From Phaeosaccion multiseriatum (Eukaryota > Ochrophyta, other classes): a DNA stretch of 64,000 nucleotides. Location: contig OZ218950.1 of assembly GCA_965112735.1 (NCBI GenBank), forward strand, positions 744,001 through 808,000, read 5' to 3'. The first letter of the stretch is position 1. Each line of letters starts with the position of its first letter. This document shows, piece by piece, positions 1 to 9,940 of this stretch. The notes below the pieces were generated by a model, which did no database searches, was not told where the DNA came from, and worked only from the letters and a program-made list of their open reading frames with translations. A program made the position numbers and the translations under genes.

Positions 1-872
1 AGCAGGGCCCTCCACACGCACGCACGCTCGCAGCGCCTTCCGTCCGCGACTCTTCTTCTCACTCGCCGTCACCATGCTCTCCTCCAGCACCGCCCACTCC
101 TCCTTCAGCTTGTCGCCATCATCATCCTTCCCTACTTCTCCTGAGCGATAGCGGCGGTAGGCAGACACAAAGCCTCGGATCGTGCTCTCCAGGCTCGCCC
201 CCTTCCTCTTTGTGCGCACAGCGAGGTGGGGCAGCAGCAACACTTTACTCCGCTCCACAGCCACCACCACGCCATTCGATAGCTCCCTGCCCCGACGGCC
301 GCAGAAGGCCGTGGCAGCATCAGCCCCGCCATCTTCCAGCCCTCTCCACAGGCCACAGGGCAGTTGAATCTCGTCCCCGACATGAAGCCCCAGCCCCGCA
401 AGCAAACCCACCCCATTCCCATCCTCCAGTGCCTCCTTCCTCTCCTCCCCTCCCCCAGGCATTGAAGGGGCGCATTTTGCCCTCTTCCTTCCTCTCCCAT
501 TGATGTCCTCCGCAGCTCCTCGCTTGGGCACAGGCGTACAACGGGCAATCTCCTCCTTCTGCTCCGCTCCCTCCCTCTTCACTCGTGCATGCCTCAGGCA
601 CATCCCATCTAGCTTCCGTTGCTTTTCGCACCCCTCAACAGTACACCTCTTCCGTACCACCACCGCTCCGTGAGCCAGGCAAAGTCCTCCTCGGACCCCT
701 ACCTTATCGCACCCCTCAACAGTACACCTCTTCCGTACCACCACAGCTCCATGGGCCTGGCAAAGTCCTCCTTGGACCCGCTGCTTGTCGCACCCCTCAA
801 CAGTACACCTCTTAACGACAGCTCCATGGGCCAGGCAAAGTCCTCCCTGTTGCGACTGCTTCTCGCACCCCT
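1..872 (-). pseudogene. Zinc-finger-repeat gene, copy A, C-terminal part (interrupted)
   Basis: This is the C-terminal half of the first finger gene; its stop lies about 25 bases left of the window. It encodes the conserved non-repeat domain (around GLGLHVGDEIQLPCGLW) followed, going upstream, by several CTVEGC fingers. The reading is cut at 862-872 by a retrotransposon insertion, and the gene resumes at 4011. The finger pattern is C-x4-C-x9-C-x2-H, similar to the repeats in plant and oomycete proteins annotated as WRKY19-like. Partner and function are unknown; a nucleic-acid or protein-binding role is inferred from the fingers only. Confidence 0.8.
862..872. repeat. Left target-site duplication, retroelement copy 1
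   Basis: The 11-mer ctcgcacccct ends where finger-repeat homology stops, and it recurs at 4011-4021 directly after the element. On the coding (minus) strand it covers the codons for EGC plus the following acidic residue. Confidence 0.85.
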
Positions 873-3686
873 GCACAAGGCCGCGGCGAGGCTCAGCACA
901 AAGAGCAGAGACGGCCACCTCCCTCCCACACACGAGACCTTTCGACGCCTCCAGCAAGCGCACGTCGACGAGAGCCTCGAAGAGATCAACACAGCAGCAA
1001 CAGCAGCCAGGGAGTACGCCAGAACCCAGGTGCAGGAGCACCCCGAGAATGGCAACGACGTCACCAGAGAGGAGATCAGCACAGCCATGCTGCTGACCTA
1101 CCGGAGGGTCAACTACTGGAAGGGCCAAGGAGCAGACGGGCGCAGGGCGAGCCACGTCAAGTACCCCCCGGACAGCCCCCAGGAGTACGCAATCGTGGAG
1201 GCTCTGACTGACACCTACGAGCTGCTCCGAACGGGGGACACTCCACTGCCTCCACAGCTCGCCAAACGGTGGTTCAGCACCAGCGCCGCAGCCCTCGGCG
1301 AGAAAGCGCGTCCTGTGACATCCCCCAACCTCTACCGCAGCCTCGTGGAGAGCTGTCACATGAAGCTCATCGCGGACAGGGTGGGCCCAGAGCTCAGAAG
1401 CGCAGGACAGCTAGCGGTAGCGGTCAGAGGCGGAGGGGAAACACACGCCGCAGCAGCCCAGCTAGCGCACGATGCCGGCAAAACCGTCGTGCTGCATGAC
1501 ATCACCAAGGCCTACACCCGCGTGTCGCGTGCCAGAGGCGTCCTTGCCTCAGGCGCACTCCCTACCATCGACCCAGCAGGCATCAACTACGCCATCGCCA
1601 GCCTCTCCCACGCCTCCGCCCACAACGCCCTCACACCAGACGGCACCCAGACCATCCACCAGAGCTCCGGAGTCAACCAAGGAGCACCAGAAGGGCCTCT
1701 CATGTTCGCAGCCGCCATCCACCCAGTGCTGAAAGTTCAGAACACAGCCGACACCGCAGCGAACCGCCCCACCATCTCCGCCTACGCAGACGACCTCATG
1801 GACCAGCTGGAACCCGACGCACCCCTACAGACCTACGCCCCACGCCATGCCCATCTCCAAGCCCAATTCCGAGGCTTGGGCCTCGAGTTCAACGAGAGGA
1901 AAACGGTTTACCTCATGGGCAAAGGCAAGCAGCCAACACAGGCTGACAGGGACCACGCCCAACGGCAGGGCGCCACACTTGCCACCGAGGGTACCGTGGT
2001 AGCCGGCATCCCCGTCGGCACGGAGGAGTACATCGAAGAGTACCTCCGCAACATCCTCGGCCAAGAAGACCCCAGGGGCTACCTCCAACTCGCCAAACAC
2101 TGCAGCGAGTGGGACAACACCCAGGCGGCCACCCTCGTCCTCCTCCAATGCCTCCCAGCCAGGCTCACACACCTGGCGAGAGCCATTGACCCCTCCATCT
2201 TCCGACGCGCCCTCGGCAGCAGGGCAGACCGCACCAACAGGGCGACACTGGCCCACATCATGCGCCTCCCCGATGCCCCCCTCTGGAGCAGGCCGCAGAT
2301 GCACAAGAGGAGCCATGGACGGAGACACAGCGCCTACAAATGCATACGGCACGGCGCTTCGGCGGCCTCGGCCTCACCAGCCTCCACGACATCGCCCCAG
2401 CAGCATACCTTGGCAACAAGATGCTCACCCTCCCCCCCCTGCTCAGCCGCACCGCACGCCGGGACGGCTCCCAAGAGAGCGCCCTACCGGACCAGCTGTT
2501 CACCAACGGAGCCCTCAAGAGCGTCGCCGACAGCGTCAACCTCCTGCACGAGGAGGGGGTCCCTGAGGCCCCCCTCATCCAAGCAGTGGGTCAGGCACAG
2601 TTCGACGAGGCCCGCTCACGCGTACTCGAGCCGCCTGACCACCAAGCCCAAGACACAGCGCGACGCAACGTGCGCAGGAGCCATCAGGCAGGCCGTCAAC
2701 CGACCCACGGCGTCCAGAAGGCCCTCACCACCTTCATCCACAAACGCCGCCATGAGGAGCTGACGCAGAGCATCGCCACCATCGACGTCACACCGGCAGA
2801 GGCACAGAGGGGAGAGGAGACACAGGAAATGGCAACAGCCCGACTCCACTCACAGCGAGGAAGGGGCGCCATGGCCTTCCTCGGAGCGCTCCCCCACGGC
2901 CACAACACCATGGCCCCCGCAGAATGGACCATGGCCCTTCGTCGCAACCTCGGTGTCAACACGCCATACGCGGACCCGCCCCCACCCTGCCTCGGCACAG
3001 GCTGCGCCCGCACGGCAAGCACCACCCACGCCACCATCTGCCCCCGCACCGGCCTCCACAACCACACACACCACCTCCTCGTCAAGGCCTTCGGGAGGAT
3101 GATGCACAGCGTGGGCATTGGAGGAGCACGTGTAGAGGACCAGACCTGCTTCGACGGCCCCACGGGCACCCGCGCAGGCCGCGACCTACGCATGGATCTG
3201 ACCTATCCCGCAGGTAGCTTCCCGGGAGCGGACGCACCCCTGCGGAGAAACCTCCTCTGCGACATCACCGTCACCAACCCCACCGCCCCCACCCACGTGG
3301 GACGGGCCTCCACCACGCCAGGCCACGCAGCAGCCGCCGCCGAAGAGCGCAAGCGCATTCACTACCTGGGCAGTTTTCTGCCCGGGACTTCAACCCTGAA
3401 GTGCATTGCAATCGAGACGTACGGCAGACTGGGCCACCAAACGGACGAGCTCATCGAGGCGATGGCCATCCACAAGGCATCAAGAGGGCTCGGCCCCGCA
3501 GCGGCGGCAGCCACGGGCCCCATCAAGGGCCTCCTGCGCCAACAACTGTCCCTCGCCCTTCAACGCGCCCTCTCACAGCGGGAGATCAGGTATGGCACCC
3601 TCCTTCGAGCCACGATGACGCAGCACGAAGCAGCAGAAACCCTCGACTGGGGGCTCATGGGAGTCATCGACGGAGCGGCCGCCTGA
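873..3686 (+). pseudogene. Retrotransposon ORF2 fragment (RT + C-terminal zinc/nuclease-like domain), copy 1
   Basis: The fragment begins within ORF2 (around AAARLSTKSRDG) and keeps the whole reverse transcriptase core: motif A with HDITKAY, motif B with NQGAPEGP, motif C with YADD (about 1780) and a following NERKTVYL. The frame is broken near 2276-2281, where a run of six C replaces the seven C present in the full-length copy. After the shift the reading continues through the zinc/nuclease-like region to the stop at 3686. The first C run (1164-1169, six C) is intact here but short in the other copy. The 5' truncation and the frameshift make this copy non-autonomous. Confidence 0.88.
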
Positions 3687-4010
3687 GGAGCAGGAGTACA
3701 CCAGCCAGCAGACAGCGAGACCATCAGCACACAGCATAGCAACCACAGTTAGTCACGCCTTGTCACCCGCACCACCCACAGTAGGATAGTTCACATATCA
3801 CCTCCACCACCTCACTCCTTCCCACACCCCTTCATCTCCTCCTCCCCCCCTCACTCCCTTCCCATTCCCCATTATCCTCTACTCTACCACCCTTACCATC
3901 CTCTTCCCCTCCACATCACGCTCCATCAATACCACACATACACGCATCTACACATGGTTACAACTTACCTCGAGCGCTCCAATACTGAGCCCATAAGCTC
4001 TAATATACAT
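873..4010 (+). mobile_element. Site-specific non-LTR retrotransposon, 5'-truncated copy 1
   Basis: The sequence from 873 matches the full-length element from 29,971 onward at very high identity and ends at the same 3' terminus (...taatatacat). The 5' truncation inside ORF2, the absence of LTRs and the flanking 11-bp duplication fit target-primed reverse transcription. There is no poly(A) tail. The element lies antisense to the finger gene. The 3' untranslated part runs from 3687 to 4010, is rich in C/T, and has no ORF that I would support. Confidence 0.9.
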
Positions 4011-4327
4011 CTCGCACCCCTCAACCGTACACCTCTTCACCACAGCTCCATGGGCCAGGCAAAGTCCTCCCTGTTGCGACTGCTTATCGCACCCCTCAAC
4101 AGTACACCTCTTCCGTACCACCACAGCTCCATGGCCCTGGCAAAGTCCTCCTTGGATCCGCTGCTTGTCGCACCCCTCAACAGTACACCCCTTCACCACA
4201 GCCCCGTGGGCCAGGCAAAGTCCTCCCTGTTGCGACTGCTTCTCGCACCCCTCAACAGTACACCTCTTCACCACAGCTCCGTGGGCCTGGCAAAGTCCTC
4301 CCTGTCGCGACTGCTTCTCGCACCCCT
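4011..4327 (-). pseudogene. Zinc-finger-repeat gene, copy A, middle segment between two insertions
   Basis: Four to five fingers (EGCEKQSRQGG, EGCEKQSQQGG, EGCDKQRIQGG, EGCDKQSQQGG types) lie between the two retroelement insertions. Read on the minus strand from 4327, the fingers run into the antisense 3' end of copy 1 and stop at about 3948, giving a 20-residue foreign tail after the last EGC. Right-hand duplication of copy 1: 4011-4021. Left-hand duplication of copy 2: 4317-4327. Confidence 0.8.
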
Positions 4328-4496
4328 CTCCCCCCTTCACTCCCTTCCCATTCCCCATTATCCTCTACTCTACCACCCTTACCATCCTCTTCCCCTCCAC
4401 CTCACGCTCCATCAATACCACACATACACGCATCTACACATGGTTACAACTTACCTCGAGCGCTCCAATACTGAGCCCATAAGCTCTAATATACAT
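4328..4496 (+). mobile_element. Site-specific non-LTR retrotransposon, ~170-bp 3'-end copy 2
   Basis: These bases match the last ~170 bases of the full element (from the C-rich stretch through ...taatatacat) and are flanked by ctcgcacccct at 4317-4327 and 4497-4507. This is an extreme 5' truncation at the same target word as copy 1, four fingers away in the same gene. It shows that the 3' end and the target are both fixed. Confidence 0.9.
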
Positions 4497-4525
4497 CTCG
4501 CACCCCTCAACAGTACATCTCTTCC
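4497..4525 (-). pseudogene. Zinc-finger-repeat gene, copy A, N-terminal remnant
   Basis: After the second insertion only the first finger start remains, reading MRKRC from about 4525 by comparison with copies B to D. Gene copy A is therefore split into three pieces by two insertions and is very probably non-functional. Upstream (4526-5050) is the non-coding leader shared by all units, with no supported gene. Confidence 0.6.
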
Positions 4526-5052
4526 GCATTCTCACAACTCCGCGCCCTTCAAACAATCCTCCTTGCACCTCCTTCGCGTTTCTTCAAAAGCATATAAGCC
4601 CTCCCCCGTGGACAAGAAGGCTCTTACAGCCCTTCCTTCACTGTCTGTCGTGGTCAAGAGGAGAGAGAGAAGTCGAATGTTTGTGTGCCAACTTGAAGGC
4701 CTCCAAGCCCGCGCATCGACTGAAGACCAAAGGAGGATAGATCCCCTTGCGTCCAGCCCAAGCGGTTTTGGACAAGAAGAGGACAGAAGGTTGTAAAAGA
4801 GAATATTCAAGACAGGGATGTGAGGGGAATACACTTCTTAGGGAGGAGAGGGAGAAAAAGAAGGAAGTGTGAAGGCCGGGGCCCAGGAACATGCGATCTA
4901 GTTTCAGTTTCAGCATAGTGGATCTGGACGAGGAGCCCAGCTCGGAGTCCCAGCGCAAACACTCCCCGAGGGATTCTTGGGGCTTTACGAGGCCCAAAGA
5001 CTGAGGACGATACAACGCTTGCCTTGTGTCAAGAACAAGAGCTTCCTCACGA

Positions 5053-6010
5053 CTACTCTTCCGGCTGCCCATCTGCTGCTATTGCCGCTGTATCACCAAC
5101 TGCTGTGTCACCACCACTGGCGAGGGCGGCCTTGTGATCATGGAGGTGTATAACGGCCTTCCCGTCGTCCACGTGTCCCTTCATCAGGCAAATTACCTCC
5201 CCATGCGGCCACGTGTTGCTCAGACCGGCCGCCAGCTGGGGCAGGATGGGATGGCAGTGGATGGGGATGGAGGGGGGGGGGGGGCAAAGGGGAAATAAAG
5301 GGGGGCGGGGGGGGAGGGGCGAAGGAGAGAGAGAGTGAGTGCTTTAACTTCGAGGTGGAAGAGAAGGACATGGAGGGAGAGACAGAGTTATCCCTCCATC
5401 ATACAACTGCCGACGGCTTAACGCTAAGCAGCTGGTGATACATGACATATGCTTAGCAGTTGGTGATACATTACATGCGCTAACATGAGTCTACCCAGGC
5501 TTAAGAAAGACTACCTCGCCAAGCAAGGAAGGAGCGCAGCGCGGCCCCGCACGGCCGTACTTCTCGCGGGCCATCCACTGCCATCCCCCTCCTCCTCCTC
5601 CTCCTCCTCCTCCTCCTCCTCCTCCTCCTCCTCCTCCTCCTCCTCCTCCTCCTCCTCCTCCTCCTCCTCCTCCTCCTCCTCCTCCTCCTCCTCCTCCTCC
5701 TCCTCCTCCTCCCACTGCCTCTCTACCCCTCCTCCTACGGCTCCTGCTGCTGCTAGTACTACCCCATTCGCCACCGATAGACGTGGATGTCCGGTTGGCT
5801 TTCAAGGCTGCCTGCCGCCTTCAAACCCCCTCCTCCTTTCTTGCTGGGCTGTTTCTGACTGCGGTAGATGGCAGCCGATGTGCGCACAAGCACCTGGAGC
5901 CATTGGTGCTCCAATAGGTGTGCTTCAGAGAACTCCGCGAGGGTCTGAATGGCTTTTGGGCAGCCTCGCCGTATGGAGGGAGGGAGGGATGGAGGGGGGA
6001 GGAGGAGGAG
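5053..6010 (-). pseudogene. 3'-end fragment of giant EF-hand gene, unit A (internally deleted)
   Basis: The last exon (5053-5235, ending DGQPEE and stop) is intact. Beyond it the penultimate-type exon is present only from its 3' splice donor (about 5513) into a (CTC)n tract at 5588-5712. Directly after the tract the sequence is that of the exon four positions further upstream (PFATD region on the plus strand; about 5713-5970). The exons between, and about 1.4 kb in total, are missing. Homology ends near 6010. The simplest reading is recombination between two (CTC)n tracts that in the other units lie about 1.4 kb apart. Confidence 0.75.
5588..5712. repeat. (CTC)n microsatellite at a deletion junction
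   Basis: About 42 uninterrupted CTC triplets join two gene segments that are separated by ~1.4 kb in the sister units. Confidence 0.95.
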
Positions 6011-7070
6011 CGAGGAGGAGGGGGGAAATGTTGGAAGTGGCGGATTGCTATTGGGGATGTTGGAAGGCCTCAGATTAGATGGTCCATAAGTCAATGGCCC
6101 AGGCCCAGGCAGATACGGTGAGAACGGGTGGCGTAGCTCTCACTATCCAATGTGCGTAGATGGTCGTTTAGGACGAGCATGCGATAAGCTGTTAGAGGCA
6201 AGGCTGGCTGCTAGGCTGGCTTTGGGGTTGCTGTTACCTTGTCCGTGTGTCTAGTTCCATCCTATCTGTAGGCGACAGCGCATGTCGTTTTACACGACGG
6301 GGAGGTCGGGGTAGGGCGGGAGCCGGAGCTGGCGCGGATAGTGAAGATGAGGTGGCGTAAGGCCAGCCACAGGGCAGCCACTCCGGCGCGAGTACTGTGT
6401 ACGTTGGGCTGTACGGGAGGGCGGCAGTTATCAGACGTGGGAGGCACCAGTGGGACGATTGGCTCTTGCGGCGCGGAGAGAGGGCGGCAATAGAGGCATT
6501 CGAGGACTCTTTGGCGCCAGGGGCGTTGGACCCGGGAGTACAGCGCAAGCGTGGGCAGCGGTCTAAGCGAGAGCGCACCGTGCGCGCCATGTTGCACGAG
6601 AAGTGGGGGATGGGCATCGCTGCGGAGACGGCGCAACATTTGGGGTTCTAGACCGTGAGGTGGTGGTCGAGGAGGGGGGATAGGTATAGGGGATGTTGGA
6701 AGGTCACGGGATAGGCATTGGTGGGGATGTTGGAAGGTCACGGGATAGGCATTGGGGATTTTGGAAGGCCTCAGATGAGATGGGCCGTGATTTCAATGGT
6801 CGGTGTGTCCTATATTACGTTGATTCTGAGTGGCAACCAACGGGCCGCTCAGTGTAGGTAAACTTGGTAAGGAGAGCCTAGCTGCAGGGCTTGCAAACGG
6901 CTTCCATCCCGGCTAATAAACCGAGTGTTACCAATTGTCGACTCAAGTCGCTTTTACGAAAAGAAGGAGGAGCAGGAGGAGGAGGAGGAGGAGGAGGAGG
7001 AGGAGCTTGAGGAGGAGGAGGAGGAGCAGGGGGGGGAGAGGAGCAGGAGGAGGAAGGAACCGGAGGAGCG
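6010..7070. other. Unit-A-specific segment absent from other units
   Basis: No match to the other units. It contains four partial copies of a ~30-bp word starting ggggatgttggaagg (about 6051, 6690, 6725 and 6750), a stretch without strong coding signs, and a purine-rich (GGA)n tract at 6962-7030. It replaces the part of the giant-gene copy and the degenerate exon present at this place in units B to D. Confidence 0.6.
6397..6651 (+). CDS. Unclassified short ORF or exon remnant
   Basis: 84 codons opening with MYVGLYGRAAVIRRG and ending AAETAQHLGF. The basic, alanine-rich second half (KRGQRSKRERTVRAMLHEKWG) is free of simple repeats, unlike most spurious frames here, so it may be a remnant of a real gene. 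No family recognised and no signal peptide or membrane segment. It could equally be chance. Confidence 0.25.
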   Translation: MYVGLYGRAAVIRRGRHQWDDWLLRRGERAAIEAFEDSLAPGALDPGVQRKRGQRSKRERTVRAMLHEKWGMGIAAETAQHLGF

Positions 7071-7178
7071 ATGCGCAACAGCGTGTCTATGGATGATTCA
7101 GGGATTAGTAGCAGCTCCTCGCACTCTCAGGAGGATGCTGGTGCCGGGCCCGTGCTGGGCAGTGCTGACTCGGAGTGA
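7071..7178 (+). CDS. Gene X C-terminal tail, unit A/B boundary
   Basis: A serine-rich tail (SMDDSGIS, SSSHSQEDAGAG, GSADSE then stop) conserved in all four unit boundaries with mostly conservative changes. The true start lies upstream and is not resolved; the upstream sequence differs between this unit and the others. It is convergent with finger gene B, with 296 bases between the two stops (7179-7474) that hold no other feature. It is probably the end of a gene whose body lies left of the window. Confidence 0.4.
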   Translation: MRNSVSMDDSGISSSSSHSQEDAGAGPVLGSADSE

Positions 7179-7474
7179 GCCTCTACCTCGCGCGAACGAA
7201 ATCTTGAGCCCGCATTTACACTCTTGTTTGTAAAGAAACTCACCACTGCACGTAGAAATATATATATCAAAATTCACACACAGCACATTCAGAAGCTCCC
7301 AAGTCACAGTTACTCGGCCCCTTCCACAGCAGTGAAGCGATGTGGGTGGCGACTGTTTTCATCAAGGTCCATCACGTGTATTGACTTACTCTACTCTTCA
7401 CGCCCATTGCACACACCAAGCCTCAAGCTTCACCACGGCGAAGGCGATACGGCGGACGGAAGGCCATCGGGTCA

Positions 7475-8614
7475 CTAAATCCCAAGTCCCGAGGTATCAG
7501 CAGCAGGGCCCTCCACACGCACGCACGCTCGCAGCGCCTTCCGTCCGCGACTCTTCTTCTCACTCGCCGTCACCATGCTTTCTTCCAGCACCGCCCACTC
7601 CTCCTTCAGCTTGTCGCCATCATCATCCTCCCCTACTTCTCCTGAGCGATAGCGGCGGTAGGCAGACACAAAGCCTCGGATGGTGCTCTCCAGGCTCGCC
7701 CCCTTCCTCTTTGTGCGCACAGCGAGGTGGGGCAGCAGCAACACTTTACTCGGGCCCACAGCCACCACCACGCCATTCGATAGCTCCCTGTCCCGACGGC
7801 CGCAGAAGGCCGTGACAGCATCAGCCCCGCCATCTTCCAGCCCTCTCCACAGGCCACAGGGCAGTTGAATCTCGTCCCCGACATGAAGCCCCAGCCCCGC
7901 AAGCAAACCCACCCCATTCCCATCCTCCAGTGCCTCCTTCCTCTCCTCCCCTCCCCCAGCCATTGAAGGGGCGCATTTCGCCCTCTTCCTTCCTCTCCCA
8001 TTGATGTCCGTCGCAGCTCCTCGCTTGGGCACAGGCGTACAACGAGCAATCTCCTCCTTCTGCTCCGCTCCCTCCCTCTTCACTCGTGCATGCCTCTTGC
8101 ACATTCCCCCTTGCTTCCGTTGCTTTTCGCACCCCTCAACAGTACACCTCTTCCGTACCACCACCGCTCCGTGAGCCACGCAAAGTCCTCCTCGGACCCG
8201 TACCTTATCGCACCCCTCAACAGTACACCTCTTCCGCACAGCTCCATGGGCCTGGCAAAGTCCTCCCTGTTTCGACTGCTTGTCGCACCCCTCAACAGTA
8301 CACCTCTTCACCACAGCTCCATGGGCCTGGCAAAGTCCTCCTTGGACCCGTACCTTATCGCACCCCTCAACAGTACACCTCTTCACCACAGCTCCATGGC
8401 CCTGGCAAAGTCCTCCTTGGATTCGCTGCTTGTCGCACCCCTCAACAGTACACCCCTTCACCACAGCCCCGTGGGCCACGCAAAGTCCTCCCTGTTGCGA
8501 ATGCTTCTCGCACCCCTCCACAGTACACCCCTTCACCACAGCCCCGTGGGCCAGGCAAAGTCCTCCCTGTCGCGACTGCTTCTCGCACCCCTCAACAGTA
8601 CATCTCTTCCGCAT
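7475..8614 (-). CDS. Zinc-finger-repeat protein, copy B
   Basis: 380 codons. From the first ATG (8614, MRKRC) it encodes seven fingers of about 25 residues, C-T-V-E-G-C-[DE]-K-x-x-x-x-G-G-[LM]-C-x-x-H-[GA], separated by AVVK or AVVVRK linkers. After the last finger (GMCKRHARVKREG) follows a ~210-residue non-repeat domain with a basic patch, the conserved GLHVGDEIQLPCGLW block and a lysine/arginine-rich end. There is no signal peptide or membrane segment. Four Cys/His ligands per repeat suggest zinc binding; the family resembles WRKY19-like repeats, function unknown. The start is uncertain because the reading is open further upstream without ATG, and an upstream intron is possible. Uninterrupted and probably functional. 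Confidence 0.8.
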   Translation of the reverse strand: MRKRCTVEGCEKQSRQGGLCLAHGAVVKGCTVEGCEKHSQQGGLCVAHGAVVKGCTVEGCDKQRIQGGLCQGHGAVVKRCTVEGCDKVRVQGGLCQAHGAVVKRCTVEGCDKQSKQGGLCQAHGAVRKRCTVEGCDKVRVRGGLCVAHGAVVVRKRCTVEGCEKQRKQGGMCKRHARVKREGAEQKEEIARCTPVPKRGAATDINGRGRKRAKCAPSMAGGGEERKEALEDGNGVGLLAGLGLHVGDEIQLPCGLWRGLEDGGADAVTAFCGRRDRELSNGVVVAVGPSKVLLLPHLAVRTKRKGASLESTIRGFVSAYRRYRSGEVGEDDDGDKLKEEWAVLEESMVTASEKKSRGRKALRACVRVEGPAADTSGLGI

Positions 8615-9130
8615 TCTCACAACTCCGCGCCCTTCAAACAATCCTCCTTGCACCTCCTTCGCGTTTCTTCAAAAGAATACAAGTGCTCCCCCGTGGACAA
8701 GAAGGCTCTTACAGCCCTTCCTTCACTGTCTGTCGTGGTCAAGAGAAGAGAGAGAAGTCGAATGCTTATGTGCCAAGTTGAAGGCCTCCAACCCGCGCAT
8801 CGGCTGAAGACAAAGGAGGATAGATCCCCTTGCGTCCAGCCCAAGTCTTGGAGAAGAGGAGGAGAGAAGGTTGTAAAAGAGGGTAATCAAAAGAGGGAAG
8901 AGAGGGGAATATATTTCTTAAGGGATGGGAGGGAGAGAAACAAAAAACAAAACGAAGGCGCTGTATATTTTTCAATTTACAGCTTATTGGCTCTGGACGA
9001 GGAGCCAGCTCGGAGTCCCACAGAGCTCCCCCCGGCAAACACTCTCCGAGGGGTTTGGGGCTTTACGAGGCCCAAAGACTGAGGACGATACAACGCTTGC
9101 CTTGTGTAAAGAACAAGAGCTTCCTCACGA
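8615..9130. other. Leader/intergenic region between finger gene B and giant-gene fragment
   Basis: Conserved in all units; contains a (T/A)-rich stretch, a copy of the TTTCAATTT-type word near 8970 and short broken frames, none supported as a gene. It must contain the promoter and 5' end of the minus-strand finger gene and the 3' end of the giant-gene copy. Confidence 0.5.
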
Positions 9131-9139
9131 CTACTCTTC

Positions 9140-9898
9140 CGGCTGCCCATCTGCTGCTCGCGTCTGCTGCTACTGCCGCTGTATCACCAACTGCTGTGTC
9201 ACCACCACTGGCGAGGGCGGCCTTGTGATCATGGAGGTGTGTAACGGCCTTCCCGTCGTCCACGTGTCCCTTCATCAGGCAAATTACCTCCCCATGCGGC
9301 CACGTGTTGCTCAGACCGGCCACCAGCTGGGGCAGGATGGGATGGCAGTGGAGGGGATGACGGGACGGGGGGGGGGGGGGCAAAGGGGAAACAAAGGGGG
9401 GCGGGCGGGGAGGGGCGAAGGAGAGAGAGGATGAGTGCTTTCACTTCGAGGTGGAAGAGAAGGACATGGAGGGAGAGAGAGAGAGAGTTATCCCTCCATC
9501 ATACAACTGCCGACGGCTTAGCGCTAAGCAGGTGGTGATACATAGCATATGCATAGTAGTTGGTGATACATTACATGCGCTAACATGAGTCTACCCAGGC
9601 TTAAAGAAAGACTACATACCTCGCCAAGGAAGGAGGGCAACGCGGCCCCGCACGTACTTCCCGCGGGCCATCCACTGCCATCCCCCTCCCCCTTCTCCCC
9701 CTCCTCTTCCTCCTCCTGCTCCTCCTCCTCCTCCTCCTCCTCCTCCTCCTCCTCCTCCTCCTCCTCCTCCTCCTCCTCCCCCGCCCCTGTGTCCACGCTC
9801 TCGGTGACCATGGTCTGTCCCCCCGCAGCAACGCTGTCGGCCACACGCGCGAGGGCTTCCCAGAAGTCGAACAGCGTCAGGACTCCGTTCTGGGGTGG

Positions 9899-9940
<42 letters not shown>

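Noticed and set aside
3958-4520. Regular ~75-bp repeats with conserved ends resembling a CRISPR array
   Set aside because: The repeats are in-frame finger codons on the minus strand, differ by substitutions that keep Cys/His positions, and have no unique spacers.
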